Positions 1-7,024 of a stretch of 12,485 nt of DNA are shown here, one piece after another. The translations under genes and the position numbers were made by a program. Origin of the DNA: Holophaga sp. (GTDB lineage: Bacteria > Acidobacteriota > Holophagae > Holophagales > Holophagaceae); assembly GCA_030691225.1 (NCBI GenBank), contig JAUYES010000024.1, positions 1-12,485 on the forward strand, read 5' to 3'. How positions within the stretch are numbered: the stretch's first letter is position 1; every line of letters begins with the position of its first letter. A model generated the notes under the pieces. The model searched no databases and had not been told where the DNA came from. It worked only from the letters and a program-made list of their open reading frames with translations.

Positions 1-1
1 G

Positions 2-3000
2 GCGGTCCTTACTCGGGATATCTCACAATATAATTTCACCATTACCACAGCCCGTCCGAGCGAGGATGGATCAGCCTGGCTATTCAGATCCGCTTGGTCT
101 CCTCGAGTTTCACGTCCAAGAATTCAACATCCTGACGATCCCCCGCCAGAGGTGTTGCCGGATGAAGGAACTCAGACCGTCGTAATTCAGGGCGGGCTTG
201 TTTACGCGCTGTCAGGCGGCAATACGATCATTCGGAATCAGTGGGGTGATCGGGTCCAGGTGAGCAATGCACCTGATGGCAGTAGCCAGACGATTACGAA
301 CGCCGCAGGACAAATGGTTTTGCTTCAAGTGTCAGAAAGCAACTGGACAGTGTCGAACAATCTGGGACTGGCAACGGTATCGGGGACTTTGGAAACGGGT
401 GTCCCAGCGAGAGGTCTGGTTGGAACGATTTCCAACGGCATCCAACAGCCGAGCAGGTTCGAGTGGGGGACTGGTACATCGCCCTTGAAGTTCACAGCGA
501 GCAACGGGTCAACCGTGAGCTTGACCTACAACGCAACGAGTTATAACGCGTTTCGTGAGGCGTTTTCAGGTGGGAATGTTAATACCGGCCTAGGGGTAGA
601 TGCGGGCGGTGTTCTAAGGGACCAATGGCGAGGGTATGAGCCCGTCAAGAAAAATCTCACTTACACCATTGGGGTTCCCCAAGGAGCCGTGAGTAGCATT
701 TCTGTAAGCGGTGGCTCTGGCGAGCCTGGGTACGTTACTACTTTTGATCGCCGATATCCCGAACCGACTGGTTACGACGAGAACACACAGACCATCACTT
801 GGGCCTCAAGGAATTACCAGGTGACCATACGAACCACCAGCAGCGAAGGCAAGACTCGATTCAGTCGTTTGTTTTTAGCGCAGCCGAGTCCAGGTGGGGA
901 ATACGGCGCTGCTGCCTGGCCTCTTCGAGGCAAGGCGAGCCAGAGCCTGTCCAGCCAGAAGCAGATGATGCTCTTCGCGCTCGGGACCGTCGTTAGGGAA
1001 GAGTCCGGCTACGATAACGGTGCCGAAATCATCACGCAACGGACCTCCATGGAAGGCTGGAGTCTCCTGAATCGCGCGAATCCGAATGGCGTGGTTGAGG
1101 GTGAGGTTGGCTTGAAACCCACGCCAACTAGGGTTCGCACGGAGTACCCCCAAGACCTTGGCCCGACGATGGTGCGAGAATTGACTGGCTGGGATGCGCT
1201 TACCAATACCTATACGAATTCAAAAGAGACCACGCTTCCGCCCGACCAGGGGGCATCCGCGCAGGATGCATCTGCGCTCGCTTGGCGGGGCGAGAGTATC
1301 GGGGCTTCCAGCCAAGTGACGGGCTTTATTGAACGAACAGGGAATAGCCAGGCAACCTGGAACTCAACCTTGCTGCGAGCTCAGATCAATACCAGCAGTT
1401 CCAGCGTGGCTGGGTCGGATTACGTGAATGAACGAGGGGTTCCTTCCGTTGATTTAGGAACCAAGACGTACGGCTACGACACCAAGGGCCGCACAACGAG
1501 TGTTTCTGGAGTGTCCGGGGGGATTACCGGCACGACTACGAACACCTATGGAACCGGTCCGGAGGTAACGGATGTTAGCCGCAGCATGACGGGAACCGAA
1601 CCGGCGGGTGAAGTGGGCGAAGCCTATAGCTGGAATGGCCCCTTCCGCACCGGCGTCCGGATTAAGCCGGATCCACGCTGGTCCACCGAAGACCGGGATA
1701 GTTTGGGGCGATTGACGAGGATGGTCAGTCCCGAGGGTGTCACCACCCGAACCCAATACGACAGCCTCGGGCGCGTCACGGTCAGCAGCAGGGACGCTGT
1801 TGCTGGGGCAGGTGCCATTCAGACTCAAACGGAGTACGCTCCGGATGGTCGAACCCTGCTGCAGACCGTCAGTGGATCTGGCATAGCCACCCGTAAGACG
1901 CGAACCAAACTCGATGGGGCGGGTCGTCCGATCGCCGTTACCGTGGATGCAGACACTTCTATCGCCCGCACGGTTTTCACAACATACGACGGATTTGGCA
2001 ACAAAGTGTTTGAAAGCCTCCCGCTGCGGAAGGCCAGTCTGGAGCCAGGGGACCCAAGAACCACCTACGAGTACGAAGCAGACGGCTTCCTAAAATCCGT
2101 CACCAATGCGCGTGGCTTCATTACCACCTATAGCCGCCCAACCCGGGGAAACCTCGATGGCGTGGATGGCTTTCTATCCACCGCGAGCAATACGAAGGGG
2201 ACCACCACCAGCCTGAAGGATCTCATGGGGCAGGTCCGTCGGGTGAAGGATGTAACGGGGGTAATTGCTCGCCTGAGTTATGACGCTTATGGGCATTTGA
2301 CCCGTGTCGAGCGTGCAGGGCAGGTGCGCAAGTACACCTACAACGCGGTCGGCTGGCTTCTTGATCAGGAGCAGCCCGAGGAAGGCATAACCACCTACGG
2401 CCGGCACACATTCTCGGGGACACCCCTCAGGGCCTCCAAGGGGGGCGGCACCGTCAACACCTATGTGCATACCTCGGGTTCCGATGTAGGGCTTCCATCG
2501 AGCGTTTCCACCAGTGGAGCGGGTACCAGTGTGGACCGGTCCTATGCCTACACCAACCGCCGTTTGACCAGCATGAGCGAGACTCAGAATGGGAGCAGCG
2601 TTTGGGAAAGCTATGGCTACGACAGCCTAGGGCGGAATATCTCCAAGTTCACCAGCGATGGGTCTCAGGGCTTCACGGTGAGCCGAAACCTGGATGCGGC
2701 CGGGAATGTGATTGATCTCCACTATCCCCAAGGCGCGGGGAAAGGTGATCGCATCAGTCGGAACAGCTTGGACGAGTTCGGGCGCGCCTACTCGATGGCT
2801 TTTGGAAGTCCCAGCGGTCCTGGGGGCATCGCTACCATGAAATATGACGCCTGGGGCCAAGATCAAGATTTGCTGATGTACGCCAACGATACATTCACCT
2901 TCTTTGGCCGGAATGCTTTCCAGGAGCTAAGTCGCGTCATTCATTACCAGACCGGATGGAACGCGGTGGAGGATGCCTGGCTGACATGGTCTGCAGATGG

Positions 3001-4618
3001 GTTATTGACGGACCGCGGAAGTGACCACTTTGAATACGATGCTCTCGGGCGCCTGAACCTGAGCCGAGTCTCTGGCCCTGATGGCTCCCGCGTGCAGCAG
3101 AACTTTGCCTACGATGTGTGGGGCAACCGGACCTCAACCGTATCTACCGCCCTGGCCGGGGGACTCCCGGAGGAGGCTGCGAATTATGCAATGAGCTACG
3201 GTAGCGATAACCGGATTCCGAACTTCACGGCTGCGGGGGCCAATACTGGAGCGATTTACGATGGCCTCGGGCGCTTGACTCAGGTGAACGCCATCCCTGG
3301 CCAGGAAAACAGCCGGACCTCATGGACCTATGATGGCATGGGGCGAGTGATCGCCCAGGGGGGCGCCAGGGCGGAATATTCCGAATCCTACCTGCTGGAT
3401 GGATCCGGTCTGCGGTTTCGCCGGAACAAGGCAGACGGCAGCCGGGAATACGTTGTCTATGGATTCAACCGTGAACCCCTGAGTCGCTTCCTCGCGCCGG
3501 CCGCGGGAGGACTGCTCTGGAAAGGAGACATGGTCTATGCCTTCGGCCAGCTCGTTATGGAGGACAAGCCCTCGGGCCGCACGTACCAGCAGGCGGACCA
3601 GGTGGGCACGCCGACGATCCTGACTGACGCCAGTGGTGTGGTCACGGGACGCCAGAAGGCCTTGCCCTTCGGAGAGCGGATGTCCGGCGTGGTTGGCATG
3701 AGCGCACGGCGCTACACGAACCACGAGGATGGCCCACAATTCCCGATTTACATGCAGGCCCGGATGTACCTGCCCACCTACGGTCGTTTTGCCGCGCCAG
3801 ACCCGGCTTATGACCACAGCTCAGACGGCCTGAATCTGTATTCCTACTGCAGCAATAACCCAGTCACTCGGACCGACCCTGATGGGATGCGGGATATTTC
3901 GGCCGGAGGTAGTGGGCACCCGGGGAGTACCCAATACCTCCATGAACCAATCAGTAATTGGATGGATGAAGATGAGTCATATGATCCTTGGATCGTGGCC
4001 GGGATGGCTGGCGGTGGGGGATCCGTGTTTAACCTTTTCTCTCCCATCGAAAGGCCGGTTTATAGTGAGACGACGGCTGCGTCGTCGAAAACAGCACAAG
4101 GGGTCGCTGGAAAGGTGAGTCGAAAATCTTCGCCTAGTCAGCCTATTAGACTTGTAAACCTTGGTAATAATATAATTTTTGTTCTTCTCGGTATTGAAAA
4201 TGAGGAGCAAGTTTTGAATGCAGTTCGAATAGCTTTGCAATCTCCAATTGTGCAAGAGGCTCATCGTAGAGGTCAGGCCAAACAGAAGAGGCCACTGTAT
4301 GTAAGAGCCACGAGAAACGCGGGTAAATTTAACGCAGCTCTTTATGACCCATGGGATAATAGTATTAACATTAATCCAAATGGAACATTTTATCTTCCAA
4401 CCGAAAAGGGCCCCACCCCAACCTCTCTAGATGTTATTTTCGCCCATGAAATGGGACATCAAGACGGGACGATAGATGGTCCAAGTGTAGCGATGATGGA
4501 AAACGTAAACGGAATAGAAAATCAGTACCGAGTATGGTTAGGAATTCCATTGCGTACTTCGTATTTAGGCGGATTTTTTACCCCGACACAAAGTGCTACG
4601 GTAATTGTCGTTGAATAA
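2..4618 (+). CDS. Rhs/YD-repeat polymorphic toxin with C-terminal metalloprotease-like tip (5' partial)
   Basis: The reading frame is open to the left edge, so the GTG at 152 is probably internal and the true start lies outside. The body has many YD-type repeats (YDSLGRVT, YDAYGHLT, YDALGRLN, YDGLGRLT, YDGMGRVI), then the DQVGTPTILTDASG segment and the Rhs core end GRFAAPDPAY...LNLYSYCSNNP...DPDGM at about 3800-3889. In known Rhs proteins such repeats form a hollow shell around a C-terminal toxin released by self-cleavage near the DPxG motif. Here the tip is about 242 residues. It contains FAHEMGH (HExxH, zinc metalloprotease signature, H and E codons from 4445), followed by ENQYRVWLGIPLRTSY, which resembles the segment after HExxH in M91/NleD-like Rhs tips. 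The family assignment is from memory. From about 4130 the DNA becomes AT-rich (17 of 60 bases G/C in 4141-4200, against 39 of 60 in 3481-3540), suggesting an exchanged tip. Export route is unknown. Confidence 0.9.
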   Translation, partial: AVLTRDISQYNFTITTARPSEDGSAWLFRSAWSPRVSRPRIQHPDDPPPEVLPDEGTQTVVIQGGLVYALSGGNTIIRNQWGDRVQVSNAPDGSSQTITNAAGQMVLLQVSESNWTVSNNLGLATVSGTLETGVPARGLVGTISNGIQQPSRFEWGTGTSPLKFTASNGSTVSLTYNATSYNAFREAFSGGNVNTGLGVDAGGVLRDQWRGYEPVKKNLTYTIGVPQGAVSSISVSGGSGEPGYVTTFDRRYPEPTGYDENTQTITWASRNYQVTIRTTSSEGKTRFSRLFLAQPSPGGEYGAAAWPLRGKASQSLSSQKQMMLFALGTVVREESGYDNGAEIITQRTSMEGWSLLNRANPNGVVEGEVGLKPTPTRVRTEYPQDLGPTMVRELTGWDALTNTYTNSKETTLPPDQGASAQDASALAWRGESIGASSQVTGFIERTGNSQATWNSTLLRAQINTSSSSVAGSDYVNERGVPSVDLGTKTYGYDTKGRTTSVSGVSGGITGTTTNTYGTGPEVTDVSRSMTGTEPAGEVGEAYSWNGPFRTGVRIKPDPRWSTEDRDSLGRLTRMVSPEGVTTRTQYDSLGRVTVSSRDAVAGAGAIQTQTEYAPDGRTLLQTVSGSGIATRKTRTKLDGAGRPIAVTVDADTSIARTVFTTYDGFGNKVFESLPLRKASLEPGDPRTTYEYEADGFLKSVTNARGFITTYSRPTRGNLDGVDGFLSTASNTKGTTTSLKDLMGQVRRVKDVTGVIARLSYDAYGHLTRVERAGQVRKYTYNAVGWLLDQEQPEEGITTYGRHTFSGTPLRASKGGGTVNTYVHTSGSDVGLPSSVSTSGAGTSVDRSYAYTNRRLTSMSETQNGSSVWESYGYDSLGRNISKFTSDGSQGFTVSRNLDAAGNVIDLHYPQGAGKGDRISRNSLDEFGRAYSMAFGSPSGPGGIATMKYDAWGQDQDLLMYANDTFTFFGRNAFQELSRVIHYQTGWNAVEDAWLTWSADGLLTDRGSDHFEYDALGRLNLSRVSGPDGSRVQQNFAYDVWGNRTSTVSTALAGGLPEEAANYAMSYGSDNRIPNFTAAGANTGAIYDGLGRLTQVNAIPGQENSRTSWTYDGMGRVIAQGGARAEYSESYLLDGSGLRFRRNKADGSREYVVYGFNREPLSRFLAPAAGGLLWKGDMVYAFGQLVMEDKPSGRTYQQADQVGTPTILTDASGVVTGRQKALPFGERMSGVVGMSARRYTNHEDGPQFPIYMQARMYLPTYGRFAAPDPAYDHSSDGLNLYSYCSNNPVTRTDPDGMRDISAGGSGHPGSTQYLHEPISNWMDEDESYDPWIVAGMAGGGGSVFNLFSPIERPVYSETTAASSKTAQGVAGKVSRKSSPSQPIRLVNLGNNIIFVLLGIENEEQVLNAVRIALQSPIVQEAHRRGQAKQKRPLYVRATRNAGKFNAALYDPWDNSININPNGTFYLPTEKGPTPTSLDVIFAHEMGHQDGTIDGPSVAMMENVNGIENQYRVWLGIPLRTSYLGGFFTPTQSATVIVVE

Positions 4619-4639
4619 GCTTAGGATTGAGGTGAATTT

Positions 4640-5029
4640 ATGAACTATCGTTCTAGTGTTTTATCGGGAATTGTCTTTATGACAACCCTTTTGCCTATTT
4701 ATGCAGAAGGCAAAAATATGATTATGTGGTATATGCCATTACGGGTGGAAACGTTTGCGGCTGTAACAATGGAGGATATGGAAACCAGTGGTGCGATTAA
4801 ATACATTATAAAAAAACAAGAATACGTTCGTGAATTGATGACTATAATTACACGTGCAAAAAAAACAAAAATCAATAAAGTGCGAGACGGCAGAATTCGA
4901 GTAAAACTGTGCTATGAGAATATTACTTACTATATTGATGCTGAAGGTAATTTTATGAATTCGAATAGAGAATTTGGACAAATAAATACAAGTAAATTTT
5001 CAAAAATCATAGAGAAATTTGCGAAATAA
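4640..5029 (+). CDS. Putative immunity protein for the Rhs tip, with signal peptide
   Basis: A 129-residue protein begins 21 bp after the rhs stop, with a good ribosome binding site (GAGGTGA at 4629-4635, 4 nt before ATG). Residues 1-22 look like a Sec signal peptide: Arg4, a hydrophobic stretch, and a plausible cleavage after PIYA. The mature part is lysine-rich and mixed alpha/beta in appearance, with no motif I recognise. It shares the low GC content of the toxin tip and differs from the GC-rich genes around it. The position directly downstream of an Rhs tip, the small size and the shared composition are the usual signs of a cognate immunity gene. The signal peptide suggests it works in the periplasm or at the envelope. 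The immunity role is inferred from context only; it could instead be an unrelated small exported protein. Confidence 0.7.
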   Translation: MNYRSSVLSGIVFMTTLLPIYAEGKNMIMWYMPLRVETFAAVTMEDMETSGAIKYIIKKQEYVRELMTIITRAKKTKINKVRDGRIRVKLCYENITYYIDAEGNFMNSNREFGQINTSKFSKIIEKFAK

Positions 5030-5809
5030 TGTGATGTTTATCTAAATAAATCACAAGAAAGCGATTTCGCTGAATGGGTTTTAGTAAAAGTCACCCTTTA
5101 TAACGATGGTTCTAACTGATTCAAATTTGGGGTAACGGCTGGTCTTTGGATTGCTCAAGTGTTGCAATTTCAATGTTTCCATTGTCGAAGCTGACTAATC
5201 GACGTATTTCAATAATTCGACTTTGTTTTGGGATAGGAGTTGTAGCTGCTTTTTTTTCAACCTTTAGGGGTGTCTTGGCTCTAGAAACAGTAAGTATTTC
5301 GTAGGTGGCGGGACCCGTGAGATTGGATGGGTCGGCGCGGCGATGCCTACCGGTGAAATGCTTACTGTTTGGACGATTCGCATCAAGTCCCCTCTTGCCC
5401 CGGGACCGCATGCTTTTCTGGTGGGTGGGAGAGATCTCGAGTTCCTCCCCTTCGTCGTGAAATAAACGGACTCATCCCGCCCTCGTGGTTACCTTGGCCG
5501 AGCGAACTTGAAAGATTGGATCTTGCCTTTCAGTCTTCGCCGCCTTACCTTCTCCTCACCGACACGACGCCAGGATCCCACACATGAGGAGACCTGGATT
5601 TCCACAGGGGACATGCTCGATAAGCGCCCCGCGGATGGCTGATCCGATACCTTTCGTCGGTGTTTAAAATCTGGGTGGAATCGGCACCCCTTCTTCCATC
5701 ACGGAAGTCGAGCGTTCCTCGCAAGTCTGGAATTTCTGGACTGCGAACCTGACCTGTGAGCCCAGGCCAGCATGGACCTTCGCCCCCGTGATGGATTTGA
5801 GGGTGTTCC
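5030..5809. other. Gene-poor stretch between the rhs module and the AAA+ operon
   Basis: No convincing gene was found. Composition moves from AT-rich (left, continuing the toxin cassette) to GC-rich (right). A 96-codon minus-strand frame (5121-5411) and a 72-codon plus-strand frame (5369-5587) exist, but neither has a ribosome binding site or recognisable motif. Structured DNA is present: a small AT-rich hairpin at 5031-5054 (GTGA/TCAC and TTTAT/ATAAA, loop CTAA, 2-nt bulge) just after the immunity gene, the large stem-loop at 5285-5370, and a hairpin at 5719-5746 (TCGC-A-AGTC against GACT-GCGA). No T-run follows the first hairpin, so it is not a canonical intrinsic terminator. The promoter of the downstream operon must lie in or before this stretch, but I see no clear -35/-10 pair. 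Confidence 0.6.
5285..5370. repeat. Large imperfect inverted repeat / stem-loop (86 bp)
   Basis: AAACAGTAAGTATTTC (5285-5300) pairs with GAAATGCTTACTGTTT (5355-5370) along 16 positions, with one T.G wobble. Further in, GTAGG (5301-5305) can pair with CCTAC (5346-5350) after a bulge on the right arm, and GACCC (5312-5316) pairs with GGGTC (5329-5333) as an apical hairpin. The outer stem is AT-rich and the inner part GC-rich. No flanking target duplication is visible. It could be a structured RNA, a miniature element or a folded boundary; the sequence alone does not decide, nor does it show which strand is used. Confidence 0.6.
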
Positions 5810-7024
5810 ATGTCCGACGAAGCATTGTTTTCCGGCCACGCCCGGCGAGGGCGGTCTTCCGCCTCGTCCCCAGAGAAGCCCCACAAAGACCCCCTTACGA
5901 TGCGGTGGGTACAGGAAGCGATGGTGCTGGCCTTCGCCACCGGTGGGGCCTCCGTCATGCAAGAAGAGTTGGCAGCCACTCTCGAAGCCAACGGGCTACT
6001 GAAACCCCTTGGACTCGAAGCGCCCAAGCAGCCGCCCGAATGGTATTCCCTGCTGGTCCACCACGCCGATGACCTTGATGAGTTCTCGCCAGAAAGCTGC
6101 CCTCCGGGTGAGCTGCCCTTGGACACCTCGCTGCCTTGGAAGGCCGTACGCCTGCTGCAAGGCCACGCACCGATCCGTGAGTGTTTCCGCGCCCTCATCG
6201 AAAGCAACGATCCGATTTTCACAGCATTGTTTGGAGCGGCTTGGCACGCGAAGCACGACTCCCCGCGCATGAAGCTTCAGACCGCGCACACCTGCGCGAC
6301 CATTGTGGAACAGGAACTCCGGCGCTCGTTGGTGGGCCAGTCCGAGACCGTGGTGGCACTGAAGCGGATGGCTTTTGAATTGGAACTGAGGCGTGGTACC
6401 AAGGCGCCCCCGGCGACGGCTCTGTTTCTTGGCCCTCCCGGATGCGGCAAGAGCCTGGCGGCGCGGCGGTTCGCGGAAGCACTCTCCCTGGCAGCCAATG
6501 CCACGCAGGCGGAACAGCGCCACCTGATGGAGGTGGAGATGACGCAGCATGTGCAGTGGAGCAGCACGGGAGACCTCATCGGGGATGGGGGCCGGCAGGG
6601 GATCATCACTGCCTTCGTGGCCAAGCATCCCAATGCCCTGATCATCTGCAATGAATTTGAAAAAGCACACAGGAAGGTCTTGGAATCCTTCCTGCCCGTG
6701 CTGGATCAGGGTTTCCTGCCTCTTCAGGGGGGTGTGAAAGTGGATTTCCGGAATGCGGTTTTCGTTTTTACATCGAACCTCGGTTCGGAATTCTGGAACC
6801 GCCCCGCTTCGCCCGAGGAAGCCTCTTTGCAGGTGGATCCCATGGACCTCCTGAGCCTGGCGGAAACACCGGACGAGCGCTCGGAATGGTACAAGACCCC
6901 AGTTCCCATGGAACTGCTCAGCCGCCTCGGAAAGGGCCCCGTGGTGCTCTTTCGGCGCCACCTGGGCCATCACCTGCTCGAAAAAGTCGATCGCACGTGC
7001 CGCCTGAACCTGGAGGTGCTGTGA
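5810..7024 (+). CDS. Clp/HSP100-type AAA+ ATPase, single module with unusual Walker B
   Basis: A 404-residue protein starting at ATG 5810 after GAGGG (5799-5803). Residues 1-165 match nothing I recognise. Residues 165-385 form an AAA+ module of the ClpA/ClpB D2 type: RRSLVGQSETVV before the nucleotide site, Walker A GPPGCGKS (208-215), Walker-B region ALIICNEFEKAH (276-287), sensor 1 VFVFTSNLGS (317-326), and ELLSRLG (368-374), where Arg372 matches the arginine finger of the FLNRID motif. Two oddities stand out. The usual Walker B Asp is Asn281 (AAT), although Glu282 is kept. Only about 30 residues follow the arginine finger, so the usual C-terminal lid with sensor 2 is missing or vestigial. 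HSP100 proteins unfold substrates as hexamers; whether this one hydrolyses ATP is open. The stop overlaps the next start (TGATG), so it is the first gene of an operon. Confidence 0.85.
   Translation: MSDEALFSGHARRGRSSASSPEKPHKDPLTMRWVQEAMVLAFATGGASVMQEELAATLEANGLLKPLGLEAPKQPPEWYSLLVHHADDLDEFSPESCPPGELPLDTSLPWKAVRLLQGHAPIRECFRALIESNDPIFTALFGAAWHAKHDSPRMKLQTAHTCATIVEQELRRSLVGQSETVVALKRMAFELELRRGTKAPPATALFLGPPGCGKSLAARRFAEALSLAANATQAEQRHLMEVEMTQHVQWSSTGDLIGDGGRQGIITAFVAKHPNALIICNEFEKAHRKVLESFLPVLDQGFLPLQGGVKVDFRNAVFVFTSNLGSEFWNRPASPEEASLQVDPMDLLSLAETPDERSEWYKTPVPMELLSRLGKGPVVLFRRHLGHHLLEKVDRTCRLNLEVL
7012..7018 (+). promoter_or_regulatory. Ribosome binding site that fixes the start of the AAA-M41 protease gene
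   Basis: GGAGGTG lies 5 nt before ATG 7024, inside the last codons of the upstream ATPase gene. The ATG shares its A with the upstream TGA stop, indicating translational coupling. This supports 7024 over the longer in-frame start at 6886, whose first 46 codons would only overlap the upstream gene. Confidence 0.8.

Noticed and set aside
152..154. GTG as the true start of the rhs gene
   Set aside because: The frame stays open and protein-like back to base 2 and there is no good ribosome binding site, so the gene is taken as cut by the window edge.
5031..5054. Intrinsic terminator after the immunity gene
   Set aside because: The hairpin is weak and AT-rich and no T-run follows.
5285..5370. Integron attC site or retron RNA
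   Set aside because: The arms lack the GTTRRRY/RYYYAAC core sites of attC, and there is no integrase or reverse transcriptase gene in the window.
5121..5411. 96-codon minus-strand frame in the gap
   Set aside because: No ribosome binding site or recognised motif, and it runs through both arms of the large stem-loop, so its sequence is better explained by that structure.
5369..5587. 72-codon plus-strand frame before the AAA+ operon
   Set aside because: Proline- and serine-rich with no motif and no ribosome binding site; looks like chance in GC-rich DNA.
5996..6973. 325-codon minus-strand frame
   Set aside because: Lies antisense to the Clp-type ATPase gene; rich in His, Arg and Gln as expected for the antisense of a biased gene, with no domain.
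6886..7023. Longer in-frame start for the AAA-M41 protease
   Set aside because: It would overlap the upstream gene by 139 bp with Pro/Arg/Ser-rich noise; ATG 7024 has GGAGGTG at the right distance and a stop-start overlap.
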